NCBI GenBank assembly: GCA_016714935.1
Contig: JADKBU010000021.1
Span: forward strand, 1-64,000
From: Candidatus Accumulibacter propinquus
GTDB lineage: Bacteria; Pseudomonadota; Gammaproteobacteria; Burkholderiales; Rhodocyclaceae
Direction of reading: 5' to 3'
DNA length: 64,000 nt
Part shown: positions 35,947 to 43,945 of the stretch, in pieces
Position numbering within the stretch: position 1 is the stretch's first letter
Layout: each line of letters opens with the position of its first letter
Notes under the pieces: model-generated
Databases searched by the model: none
What the model saw: only the letters and a program-made list of their open reading frames with translations
Told to the model about the DNA's origin: nothing
Position numbers and translations under genes: made by a program

Positions 35947-35962
35947 TGTCGTCTTTGCGACA
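35947..35962. promoter_or_regulatory. NifA upstream activator site of nifB
   Basis: TGT-CGTCTTTGCG-ACA exactly fits TGT-N10-ACA, about 91 bases upstream of the inferred transcription start, the usual NifA distance. Confidence 0.75.
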
Positions 35963-36019
35963 TGCCCATCGTCACCGGACATCCCCGAATTTTCAGCGAC
36001 TTAATCGAGTTGGCAGACC

Positions 36020-36035
36020 TGGCACGCCAGTTGCT
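36020..36035 (+). promoter_or_regulatory. Sigma-54 promoter of nifB
   Basis: TGGCACGCCAGTTGCT matches the -24/-12 consensus TGGCACG-N4-TTGCT completely, with GG at 36021-36022 and GC at 36033-36034. The transcript would begin near 36046, leaving a 37-base leader. Confidence 0.85.
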
Positions 36036-36082
36036 GGGTAGCTGGTGCCTCCAACCCAAAGAAAACACGAGGGAAGCTCGCC

Positions 36083-37600
36083 ATGGATCTGCCAGTCATC
36101 GAATCCTCACCGCCCGCAGCCACCGGCTGTAGCGCCGGAAGTTGCGGCTCCACGGCCCAGCAGGTGGATGGCCTCTCCGACGCCATTCGCGCCAGGGTGC
36201 AGGACCATCCCTGCTATTCGGAAGACGCCCACCACTACTTCGCCCGCATGCACGTCGCGGTGGCGCCGGCCTGCAACATCCAGTGCCACTACTGCAACCG
36301 CAAGTACGACTGCGCCAACGAGTCACGGCCGGGCGTCGTTTCCGAACTGCTGACACCGGATCAGGCGGTCCGGAAAACGCTGGCGGTGGCGGCGACGATC
36401 CCGCAGATGACCGTCCTCGGCATTGCCGGTCCCGGCGATCCGCTGGCCAATCCGCAGCGGACCTTCGAAACCTTTCGGCAACTGGCGTTGAAGGCGCCGG
36501 ACATCAAGCTCTGCGTGTCGACCAACGGCCTGGTGCTGCCCGATCACGTCGATGAACTGGCACGTTACAACATCGACCACGTCACCATCACCATCAACTG
36601 CGTGGACCCCGACGTCGGCGCCCGCATCTATCCCTGGATATTCTGGAAGAACAAGCGCGTCTTCGGCCGCGAGGCGGCGGCGATCCTCATCGGGCAGCAG
36701 CAGAAGGGCCTGGAAATGCTCACCGCGCGCGGCATCCTGGTGAAGGTCAACTCGGTGCTGATCCCCGGCGTCAATGACCAGCACCTGCCGGAAGTGTCGA
36801 AGGTGGTCAAGGCCAAGGGAGCCTTTCTGCACAACGTCATGCCGCTGATCGCCGAGGCCGAACACGGCACCTTCTACGGCGTGATGGGGCAAAGGAGCCC
36901 GAAACCGGCTGAACTCAAGGCCCTGCAGGATGCCTGCGAAGGCGACATGAACATGATGCGCCATTGCCGCCAGTGCCGTGCCGATGCGGTCGGCCTGCTC
37001 GGCGAGGACCGCGGTGCCGAGTTCACGCTCGACAGGATCGACACCATGGAGATCGACTACGAGGCGGCGATGGTGGTACGCGCCGAATTGCGCGCGCAGA
37101 TTGCCGCCGAGCTGGCCGAAAAACGCGCCAGGGCACACCCGCCGGCCGCCACCGCAACGCCACAGGTGATCAGCTTCCAGCCGCACGCCGCGAAGCCGGC
37201 GCCAGTGCCCGGTCGACCGGTATTGATGGCCGTCGCCGCCAGGGACGGGCTGGTCGCCGTGCACTTCGGGCACGCCCGGGAGTTCCTCGTATACGAAGCC
37301 TCGGCCAGCGGCGCCCGCCTGGTCGGCCACCGCAAGGCGGAATCCTACTGTTCGGGCGACGAAAGCTGTGGCGACGCCGAGTCGGTGCTGGAGAAAACGA
37401 TCAGCGCACTCGCCGACTGTGAAGTCGTGCTCTGCGCGCGCATCGGATACGAACCCTGGGGCCAACTGGAGGCGGCCGGCATCCAGCCCAACGGCGAACA
37501 CGCCATGCAACCGATCGCGGATGCGGTCATGGCGGTATGGCACGAGATGCTGGCGGCGGGCAAGCTGGCCGCCGGACCAATCGTCGCCAAACGCGCCTGA
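36083..37600 (+). CDS. nifB: FeMo cofactor biosynthesis protein NifB
   Basis: 505 aa. The radical SAM motif C64-x3-C68-x2-C71 (ACNIQCHYCNRKYDC) is preceded by MHVAVAP. Typical blocks GIAGPGDPLAN, VSTNGLVLP and KVNSVLIPGVND follow. The C-terminal 120 residues form a NifX-like domain (VHFGHAREFLVYE; CEVVLCARIGYEPWGQLEAAGIQP). It makes NifB-co, the 8Fe-9S-carbide precursor of FeMo-co. It heads a NifA-controlled operon running to draG. Confidence 0.96.
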   Translation: MDLPVIESSPPAATGCSAGSCGSTAQQVDGLSDAIRARVQDHPCYSEDAHHYFARMHVAVAPACNIQCHYCNRKYDCANESRPGVVSELLTPDQAVRKTLAVAATIPQMTVLGIAGPGDPLANPQRTFETFRQLALKAPDIKLCVSTNGLVLPDHVDELARYNIDHVTITINCVDPDVGARIYPWIFWKNKRVFGREAAAILIGQQQKGLEMLTARGILVKVNSVLIPGVNDQHLPEVSKVVKAKGAFLHNVMPLIAEAEHGTFYGVMGQRSPKPAELKALQDACEGDMNMMRHCRQCRADAVGLLGEDRGAEFTLDRIDTMEIDYEAAMVVRAELRAQIAAELAEKRARAHPPAATATPQVISFQPHAAKPAPVPGRPVLMAVAARDGLVAVHFGHAREFLVYEASASGARLVGHRKAESYCSGDESCGDAESVLEKTISALADCEVVLCARIGYEPWGQLEAAGIQPNGEHAMQPIADAVMAVWHEMLAAGKLAAGPIVAKRA

Positions 37601-37610
37601 GGAGGACAAG

Positions 37611-37889
37611 GTGGCCCTCGAAATCATCGAAAGCTGCGTCAATTGCTGGGCATGCGCTCCCCTCTGCCCGAATCAGGCGATCTACGAAGCGACACCGCAC
37701 TTCCTGATCGAGGCCGACAAATGTACCGAATGCCTGGGCGACTTCGCCGAGGCGCAGTGCGCCAGCATCTGCCCGATCGAAGGGGCGATCATCAACGAAC
37801 TCGGCGAAGCGCTCAATCCGCCGGGGTCGCTGACCGGCATCCCGCCCGAACGCTGGGCGGCCGCGCAGGCCGAGATTGCGGCGCGCTAG
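37611..37889 (+). CDS. fdxN: Nif-linked 2[4Fe-4S] ferredoxin
   Basis: 92 aa with a GTG start and GGAGGA just before. First cluster C9-x2-C12-x2-C15-x3-C19-P; second C38-x2-C41-x8-C50-x3-C54-P. The long insert in the second motif is that of the Alvin/FdxN type downstream of nifB. Its partner is thought to be NifB or nitrogenase electron supply. Confidence 0.88.
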   Translation: MALEIIESCVNCWACAPLCPNQAIYEATPHFLIEADKCTECLGDFAEAQCASICPIEGAIINELGEALNPPGSLTGIPPERWAAAQAEIAAR

Positions 37890-37891
37890 TC

Positions 37892-38383
37892 ATGGCCGAC
37901 GTCATTTTCTACGAGAAGACAGGCTGTGCGGGCAACGCCCGCCAGAAGGCCCTGCTGATCGCCGCCGGCCATCAGGTCGAGAGCCGCGACCTGCGCCAGC
38001 ACTTCTGGAGCAATCTGCGCCTGCTGGAGTTCCTCGCCGATCTGCCGGTCGCGCAGTGGTTCAACCCCTCGGCACCTGCGATCAAGTCCGGTGAAATCGT
38101 GCCGGACGAATTCGACCAGCGCACCGCGTTGGCCGTGTTGCGCAACAATCCACTGCTGATTCGCCGGCCTCTGCTGCAAGTCGGCGACGAGCGGCGGGTG
38201 GGCTTCGATGCCGCGACGATCGACGCCTGGATCGGGCTGTCGGACTTCCCGTCGGGTGACCTTGAAGCCTGCCGCCGCAAGCACTCCAGCGGCCGTGTCT
38301 ATTATGTGCAATCAGCCGGCGGCGGTGCTTTTCCCTGCCGCTTCGACGACGACCCAGCGCATGCCCGCCGCTGCCTCCCCTGA
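37892..38383 (+). CDS. nifO: Nitrogenase-associated ArsC-like protein NifO
   Basis: 163 aa. Thioredoxin-like ArsC fold starting MADVIFYEKTGCAGNARQKALL, then WFNPSAPAIKSGEI and LLIRRPLLQVGDERRVGF. This is the N_ase_assoc (NifO) family, usually beside nifB-fdxN. In Azotobacter NifO affects nitrate control of nitrogenase. The stop lies 23 bases inside the next gene. Confidence 0.85.
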   Translation: MADVIFYEKTGCAGNARQKALLIAAGHQVESRDLRQHFWSNLRLLEFLADLPVAQWFNPSAPAIKSGEIVPDEFDQRTALAVLRNNPLLIRRPLLQVGDERRVGFDAATIDAWIGLSDFPSGDLEACRRKHSSGRVYYVQSAGGGAFPCRFDDDPAHARRCLP

Positions 38384-39635
38384 AGGCGCGGTGCCTGTCG
38401 CTCCCGGTGTGCATTGGATCGGCGCTTTCGACCCGGACCTGCGCAACTTCGACATCATCCTGCGCACCGCCAACGGCACCAGCTACAACGCCTATGCGGT
38501 GCGTGGCAGCGAAGGCGTCGCGGTCATCGACACGGTCAAGCTCAACTTCTCCGAAACCTTCTTTCGCCGTCTTGAATCGATTGCCGACTACGACGAAATC
38601 ACCACCATCGTCCTCAATCATCTCGAACCCGATCATTCCGGCGCGCTTCCGGAGTTGCTGCGGCGCGCGCCCGGTGCAACGCTGCTGGTCTCGCCACAGG
38701 CCCGCCTGATGCTGAAGGGGCTGTTTGATCCGGGTGAGTTCGAAGGGCGCATCGCCTTCGTCGGCACCGGCGACAGCGCCGATCTCGGCGACCGCCAACT
38801 CGAATTCTTCAATACCCCCTACCTGCACTGGCCGGACACACAATGCACCTGGCTGGCGGCCGAAGGCGTCCTGTTCTCGGCCGATTTCCTCGGCTGCCAT
38901 TATTGCGACACGCGCCTGTTCAACGACGCCGTCGGTGACTTTCGCTTTTCCTTCGAGTATTACTATGCGCACATCATGCGTCCGTTTCGGGCCCACGTGC
39001 GCACCGCCCTCGACCTGATCGAACCCTTGCCGATACGCATCATCGCGCCTGGGCACGGCCCGATCCTGCGCCAGGACCCGCGCGACTACGTCGCCCGCTA
39101 CCGTTCGCTATCGGCGCCCAGCCTGCACGGCGCCGGTACGAAGACGTTGCTGGTCTTCTATATCTCGGCTTACGGCGCCACGCGGCGCATGGCCGAAGCC
39201 GTGGCGGCCGGCGCCGAGTCGGCGTCGAGCGCCGCCGGCGAAGTGCGCGTCTCGCTCTACGACCTGGAGGGCGGGCACGCGCAACCCTTCGTCGACCTGA
39301 TCGAGGAAGCCGACGCACTGGTCTTCGGCAGCCCGACGATCAACGGCGACGCGGTCAAGCCGGTATGGGATCTGCTCTCCTCGCTGACCATGGTCGACGT
39401 CAAGGGCAAGCTCGCCGCGGCGTTCGGCTCCTACGGCTGGAGTGGCGAAGCGGTGCCGATGATCGAGGATCGCCTGCGCCGCCTGAAGCTGCGCGTGCCG
39501 CTGCCCGGCGTCAAGGCACGCCTGACCCCGACCGCCGATGATTTTTCTGCCTGCCACGATCTCGGCCGCCAGATCGCGCTGCACCTGCTGGGCCGCGCGA
39601 CGCCACGGACCATCGACATGGCCAACCTCGTTTGA
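38361..39635 (+). CDS. Flavodiiron protein (FprA/FDP family)
   Basis: 424 aa. Metallo-beta-lactamase-like diiron domain at residues 1-255 with the ligand motif H87-L-E89-P-D91-H92 and a later APGHGPIL. The flavodoxin domain at about 265-410 has FYISAYGATRRMAEAV and VFGSPTINGD. Such proteins reduce O2 to water or NO to N2O. No rubredoxin domain is attached, so ferredoxins next door may donate electrons. In a nif operon, O2 removal is the likely role. It overlaps nifO by 23 bases. Confidence 0.9.
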   Translation: MPAAASPEGAVPVAPGVHWIGAFDPDLRNFDIILRTANGTSYNAYAVRGSEGVAVIDTVKLNFSETFFRRLESIADYDEITTIVLNHLEPDHSGALPELLRRAPGATLLVSPQARLMLKGLFDPGEFEGRIAFVGTGDSADLGDRQLEFFNTPYLHWPDTQCTWLAAEGVLFSADFLGCHYCDTRLFNDAVGDFRFSFEYYYAHIMRPFRAHVRTALDLIEPLPIRIIAPGHGPILRQDPRDYVARYRSLSAPSLHGAGTKTLLVFYISAYGATRRMAEAVAAGAESASSAAGEVRVSLYDLEGGHAQPFVDLIEEADALVFGSPTINGDAVKPVWDLLSSLTMVDVKGKLAAAFGSYGWSGEAVPMIEDRLRRLKLRVPLPGVKARLTPTADDFSACHDLGRQIALHLLGRATPRTIDMANLV

Positions 39636-39657
39636 TTTCACTCATCGGAGAACCCGC

Positions 39658-39945
39658 ATGCCCAAAGCCAGCGTCACCTTTCAGGATATCGGCGTCACCG
39701 TCACCGTTCCCGCAGGCACCCGCCTGATCGAGGTCTCGGAAAAGGTCGGTGCCGGTATCACCTACGGCTGCCGCGAAGGCGAGTGTTGCACCTGTCTGAC
39801 CAAGATCGTCTCGGGTCATGAGCACCTCGCCGCCCCCTCGGTGCTCGAAGACCAGGTGCTCAAGGACAACCTCGCACCGCGCCGTCACCGCCTCGCCTGT
39901 CAGGCTCAGATTCTCGGCGGCAACATCGTCGTCAAACCGGCCTGA
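39658..39945 (+). CDS. [2Fe-2S] ferredoxin, plant-type
   Basis: 95 aa. Cluster ligands C38-x4-C43-x2-C46 and C81 in GCREGECCTCLTK and LACQA, with an extra Cys44. It follows the flavodiiron gene by 22 bases with CGGAG in the gap. It may feed that enzyme or nitrogenase. Confidence 0.88.
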   Translation: MPKASVTFQDIGVTVTVPAGTRLIEVSEKVGAGITYGCREGECCTCLTKIVSGHEHLAAPSVLEDQVLKDNLAPRRHRLACQAQILGGNIVVKPA

Positions 39946-39983
39946 GTTTTCACCCCACCCCTTCCATTTATCAGGAGCCTCGA

Positions 39984-40358
39984 ATGCCGAACATCACCTT
40001 TTCCAGTCCGATGCACAAGGACAAGACCATTTATGCCGTTGCCGGCAGCCACACCCAGACGATTCTCAAGCTCGCCAAGGAAAACCATGTCCCGATCGAC
40101 TTTTCCTGTGGTGACGGCGAATGCGGCACCTGTCTGGTCAAGGTCAGCAGCGTCGACAAGAGCAGCCACAACAAGTACGGGCACATGGGTGGCCCGCTCA
40201 ACGTGCGCGAGGTGGCGGTGCTCAAGGACATGGGCAAGATCAAGCAGGCACAGATCGAACAGATGTACGTCGATGACCTGCCGCCAACCGAGTGGCGCCT
40301 GGCCTGCCAGTACATCGTTCGCGACGAGGACATCCTGGTCGAGTATCCGAGCCGCTGA
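39984..40358 (+). CDS. FeSII (Shethna)-like [2Fe-2S] protein
   Basis: 124 aa. Cluster ligands C42-x4-C47-x2-C50 (SCGDGECGTC) and C108 (RLACQ). The overall layout resembles Azotobacter Shethna protein II: start with FSSPM, a lysine/glutamine-rich insert between the third and fourth cysteines (about residues 60-98), then DLPPTEWRLACQ and DEDILVEY. FeSII binds oxidised nitrogenase and shields it from O2. This is inferred from pattern and context. The stop overlaps the draG start. Confidence 0.75.
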   Translation: MPNITFSSPMHKDKTIYAVAGSHTQTILKLAKENHVPIDFSCGDGECGTCLVKVSSVDKSSHNKYGHMGGPLNVREVAVLKDMGKIKQAQIEQMYVDDLPPTEWRLACQYIVRDEDILVEYPSR

Positions 40359-41272
40359 TGCCGGCGCCGACTGCCGCTTTCGGCGCCATCCTGGCACGGG
40401 CCGAGGCCGCCTATCTCGGCCTGGCTGTGGGCGATGCGCTGGGGGCGACGGTCGAGTTCATGACCCCGCGCGAGATCGCCCATCACTACGGCATCCACCG
40501 GGAAATCGTCGGTGGCGGCTGGCTGCGACTGAAGGCCGGTCAGGTCACCGACGATACCGGCATGTCGCTGGCGCTGGGCGAGGCCATCATCGCCCATGCG
40601 GGTAGTGTCGTCCCGCTGGCCTGTGCCAACGCCTTCGATGCCTGGATGCGCAGCAAGCCGATCGACATCGGCAACACCGTGCGCCGCAATCTGGTGACCT
40701 TCCGCAAGACCGGCGTGCCGGCCGCCCCGGAATCCGACCACGACGCCGGCAACGGGGCGGCGATGCGCGTGCTGCCGGTAGCCCTGGCGACTTTCGGAGA
40801 ATCCGAGCCGATGGTGCGCGCAGCCGTGCGCGCACAGGCGCACGTGACCCACAACAATGCCATTTCGGACGTCGTGTGCGAGTTCCTGACGCTGACGGTG
40901 CAGGACTTTCTGCGCGGCGACACCCTGCCGGAGGTGGTCTGTCGGCGCATCCAGCCCCTGGTGGCAAAGCATCCGGAGTTGTCGTTCCACGACCGCCCTC
41001 CCCGTGAAAACCCCAGCGGCTGGGTTGTCGAAACCTTGCAGGCGGTGTTGCAGGCGCTGCTCCAGAACACCGGCTTCGAGGACGGCCTGGTCGATGTCGT
41101 CAATCGCGGCGGCGATGCCGACACCACCGGCGCCATCGCCGGCATGCTGTTCGGCGCGCTGTACGGTGCAGACGCGCTGCCACGACGCTGGCTCGCCGCT
41201 CTCGATCCCGGCGTCGCCAGCCGCTGCCGGGAGCAGGCACGTGCGCTGCTGCCGGTGCCGCGGCACGAGTAG
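40358..41272 (+). CDS. draG: ADP-ribosyl-[dinitrogenase reductase] hydrolase
   Basis: 304 aa. ADP-ribosylglycohydrolase fold with metal-binding motifs YLGLAVGDALGA, TDDTGMSLALGEAI, DAGNGAAMRVLP and NRGGDADTTGAIAGMLFG. DraG removes ADP-ribose from NifH and so reactivates it. No draT is in the window; it is either elsewhere or absent. Its position at the end of the nifB operon suggests co-expression with nif. Confidence 0.93.
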   Translation: MPAPTAAFGAILARAEAAYLGLAVGDALGATVEFMTPREIAHHYGIHREIVGGGWLRLKAGQVTDDTGMSLALGEAIIAHAGSVVPLACANAFDAWMRSKPIDIGNTVRRNLVTFRKTGVPAAPESDHDAGNGAAMRVLPVALATFGESEPMVRAAVRAQAHVTHNNAISDVVCEFLTLTVQDFLRGDTLPEVVCRRIQPLVAKHPELSFHDRPPRENPSGWVVETLQAVLQALLQNTGFEDGLVDVVNRGGDADTTGAIAGMLFGALYGADALPRRWLAALDPGVASRCREQARALLPVPRHE

Positions 41273-41334
41273 TCCGCCAAGGATCACCGGAAAAGTCAGG
41301 GGGAGCGCCTCAGCCGTGCCCATCGCACCGTGAG

Positions 41335-41350
41335 CTGCCGTTGACGGCAG
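41335..41350. terminator. Small hairpin between convergent draG and hypE
   Basis: CTGCCG (41335-41340) pairs with CGGCAG (41345-41350) around TTGA. It is the only clear stem in this convergent gap. It has no U-tract, so bidirectional termination is only possible. Confidence 0.35.
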
Positions 41351-41370
41351 AGCAGGCGCCACGAAGTCTC

Positions 41371-42420
41371 TCAGCAGATGCGCGGCAACTGTTCGCCGGT
41401 CAGCCAGTCGACGATCCGGCGCCCGCCAAGCCCGGTCGTCATCTGCACGAAATGCTGGGCATCGGCATGCACCTTGCCGATCACTGCGGCCTGCCGGCCT
41501 AGCGGATGCGCGCGCATCGCCTGCAGCAGCGTGTCGGTGTCCTCAGGGGCGACGATCGCCAGCAGCTTGCCCTCGTTGGCGACATAGAGCGGGTCGAGGC
41601 CGAGAAATTCGCAGGCGGCGGCAACCTCGGGCAGCACCGGCAAGGCAGACTCCTGCAACATCATGCCGACGCCCGACTGGCGGGCGATTTCGTTGAGGGT
41701 GGTGGCCACGCCGCCGCGCGTGGGGTCGCGCAGCGCGCGGATCGTCGCCCCGCTCGCGCGCATGGCGGCGATCAGGCCGTGCAGCGCGGCGGTGTCCGAA
41801 ACGATCGCCGAGGCAAAACCGATGTTTTCGCGCTGCGCCATGATCGCCATGCCGTGCTCGCCGATGCTTCCCGAAACGATGATCCGGTCACCGGGTCGGG
41901 CACGGTCACCGGCATAGTCCTCGCCCTCGGCGACGACGCCGACACCGGTGGTGGTGATGTAGACGCCGTCGCCCTTGCCTCGCTGGACGACCTTGGTATC
42001 GCCGGTGACCACCGGCACCGCGGCCGCCTCTGCCGCGCGCGCCATGGATTCGACGATCCGTGCCAGATCGCCAAGCGGAAAACCTTCTTCGAGGATGAAG
42101 CTTGCCGCGAGGTAGAGTGGGGTCGCGCCCATCACGGCAATGTCGTTGATCGTGCCGTGCACCGCCAGGCAGCCAATATCGCCGCCGGGAAAGAACAGCG
42201 GCGAGACGACATGTGCATCGGTGGACATGACCAGCCTGCCCGTTGCCGCGGGCAGCACGGCAGCGTCGTTGCCTTGTCCGAGATAGGCGTTGCCCAGCCA
42301 GCGCGCAAACAGCTCCTCGATCAGTTGCGCCATGCCCCGGCCGCCGCTGCCATGGCTCATCTCGACACAACCGTGGCGAAGGTCGAGAGGCCGAATGTAT
42401 GCCTGGCGCACGGCCTTCAT
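41371..42420 (-). CDS. hypE: Hydrogenase maturation protein HypE
   Basis: 349 aa, PurM-like ATPase that dehydrates the thiocarboxamide on its own C-terminal cysteine to make the cyanide ligand. The C-terminus ends PRIC as required. MSHGSGGRGMAQLI and GQGNDAAVLP are N-terminal marks. The ATG at 42420 overlaps the hypD stop by four bases. Confidence 0.94.
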   Translation of the reverse strand: MKAVRQAYIRPLDLRHGCVEMSHGSGGRGMAQLIEELFARWLGNAYLGQGNDAAVLPAATGRLVMSTDAHVVSPLFFPGGDIGCLAVHGTINDIAVMGATPLYLAASFILEEGFPLGDLARIVESMARAAEAAAVPVVTGDTKVVQRGKGDGVYITTTGVGVVAEGEDYAGDRARPGDRIIVSGSIGEHGMAIMAQRENIGFASAIVSDTAALHGLIAAMRASGATIRALRDPTRGGVATTLNEIARQSGVGMMLQESALPVLPEVAAACEFLGLDPLYVANEGKLLAIVAPEDTDTLLQAMRAHPLGRQAAVIGKVHADAQHFVQMTTGLGGRRIVDWLTGEQLPRIC

Positions 42421-43610
42421 CCGGATGCTTGTGGTGAATCTGGAAAATCGGCGCCTGCCGGCGGCGCCGCGTCGGCAAAACGCCCGAACGAATAGTGCGC
42501 TGCACAGGCCCCCTCGGAAGACACCATGCACGATCCGACCGGATTTTCGGGCGTACAAACGCTCCCGAAAATGCGGCACTGCCGCGGCTGTTTGACTCCA
42601 CGCAAGACCGCACCACACTCGCAGGCCGGATGGTCTGCGACCGCCTCGTAGCGTACGGCATAGCGCTGCTCGGCGTCGAAGTCGGCAAACGCCTGGCGAA
42701 TCCGCAGGGCGCTGTACGGCAGTTCTCCGAGACCCCGCCAGGCAAACGAGCGGCGCAGCTCGAAGACCTCGGACACCAGATGCTGCGCCCGGTGATTGCC
42801 ATCACGCGTCACGGCCCGCGAAAACTCGTTCTCGACGAGCGCCCGGCCGGCATTGACCTGCTTGATCAACATCAGGATCGCCAGCATGACATCCAGGGGT
42901 TCGAAGCCGGCGACCACCACCGGTTTGCGATATTCCTCGGCGAAGCGCTCGTAGGGGCGCGTGCCGATGATGGTCGACACATGCGCGGGACCGATGAAGC
43001 CGTCGAGCGACACGCTGCCCCATTGCCGCACTTCCGTCGCGGCGAGGATGCTGGCGATCGCCGGTGGCGTCAGGACATGGCAGCAGAGCACCGAGAAGTT
43101 CCTGAGACCGAGCGCCTGCGCCTGCCTGATCAGCACGGCCGTCGGCGGCGTCGTGGTTTCGAAGCCGATGGCCAGGAACACCACCTGCCGCTCGGGATGC
43201 TGCTGCGCGAAGGCCAGGGCATCGGCACCCGAATAGATCATCCGCAGGTCACCCGGCGTGTTGCCGTCGCGGCCGAGCGCCGCCTTGACCTTGAGCAGCG
43301 ACAAACCGCCGGATGCCGGGACACGCAAGGGATCTCCGTAGCTGCAGAGCGTCACGCCGGCCTCCCTGACGAGACGGATGGCCATGTCGATGCGTCCTAT
43401 GGGCAGGACGCAGACCGGGCAGCCAGGACCATGAATCATGTGCACGTTTGGCGGGAGCAGATCGGTAACGCCGTACCGGGCGATGGCATGCGTGTGACCG
43501 CCGCAGAATTCCATGAAACGATAATCCCGATCGGGCCGCACCGCCTGCCGAATCGCTGCCGCCAGACCCCTGGCCAGTTCGCCATCACGAAACTCGTCGA
43601 TGAACCGCAT
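42417..43610 (-). CDS. hypD: Hydrogenase maturation protein HypD
   Basis: 397 aa, Fe-S scaffold for the Fe(CN)2CO group. Cysteine motifs include FCGGHTHAI, GPGCPVCVLP and the C-terminal cluster region (ACECGAVLRG; CRIFGSVCTPENPVGSCMVSSEGAC). The ATG at 43610 (MRFIDEFRD) fits the family start. The frame is open up to 43736, and a GTG at 43679 right after the hypC stop is an alternative. Confidence 0.9.
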   Translation of the reverse strand: MRFIDEFRDGELARGLAAAIRQAVRPDRDYRFMEFCGGHTHAIARYGVTDLLPPNVHMIHGPGCPVCVLPIGRIDMAIRLVREAGVTLCSYGDPLRVPASGGLSLLKVKAALGRDGNTPGDLRMIYSGADALAFAQQHPERQVVFLAIGFETTTPPTAVLIRQAQALGLRNFSVLCCHVLTPPAIASILAATEVRQWGSVSLDGFIGPAHVSTIIGTRPYERFAEEYRKPVVVAGFEPLDVMLAILMLIKQVNAGRALVENEFSRAVTRDGNHRAQHLVSEVFELRRSFAWRGLGELPYSALRIRQAFADFDAEQRYAVRYEAVADHPACECGAVLRGVKQPRQCRIFGSVCTPENPVGSCMVSSEGACAAHYSFGRFADAAPPAGADFPDSPQASG

Positions 43611-43683
43611 CGAGCGACGAGAAGCGTTCGCGTCGACCGCCTGCGCGGAGATGGGCAAATCCGTCACCGGCAAATGCACGGCC

Positions 43684-43932
43684 TCAGCCAGCCGCACCGG
43701 GTGTTTCCCCGAGGGCGGCCGCACCGAGTTCGGCAAACAACGCCAGCGTCCTGCCGGCCTCCTCCGGATCGAGGCGGCTCAAGGCGTAGCCGACGTGCAC
43801 GATGACATAGTCGCCGACGGCGACGTCATCCACGAGTGCCAGCGAGATTTCCTTGCCGACGCCGGCAACGTCGATCATCGCCTGTTCGCCGGGCAGCAGT
43901 GCGACGATTAGGCAGGGCAGTGCGAGACACAT
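43684..43932 (-). CDS. hypC: Hydrogenase maturation chaperone HypC
   Basis: 82 aa. Starts MCLALPCLIV with the essential Cys2, then GDYVIVHVGYALSRLDPEEA. HypC carries the iron intermediate between HypD and the hydrogenase large subunit. The gene lies 13 bases after hypF. Confidence 0.93.
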   Translation of the reverse strand: MCLALPCLIVALLPGEQAMIDVAGVGKEISLALVDDVAVGDYVIVHVGYALSRLDPEEAGRTLALFAELGAAALGETPGAAG

Positions 43933-43945
43933 CGCCAGGGCTCCC

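Larger units (their letters stand above)
35771..36082. promoter_or_regulatory. nifB upstream region
   Basis: The first half (35771-35940) has no recognised gene and probably marks the edge of the hsd remnant. The second half carries the NifA site and the -24/-12 promoter of nifB listed separately. Confidence 0.6.

Noticed and set aside
43611..43736. Longer HypD N-terminus
   Set aside because: HypD proteins start near MRFIDEF; the extension overlaps hypC and is not conserved. A GTG at 43679 remains an outside possibility.
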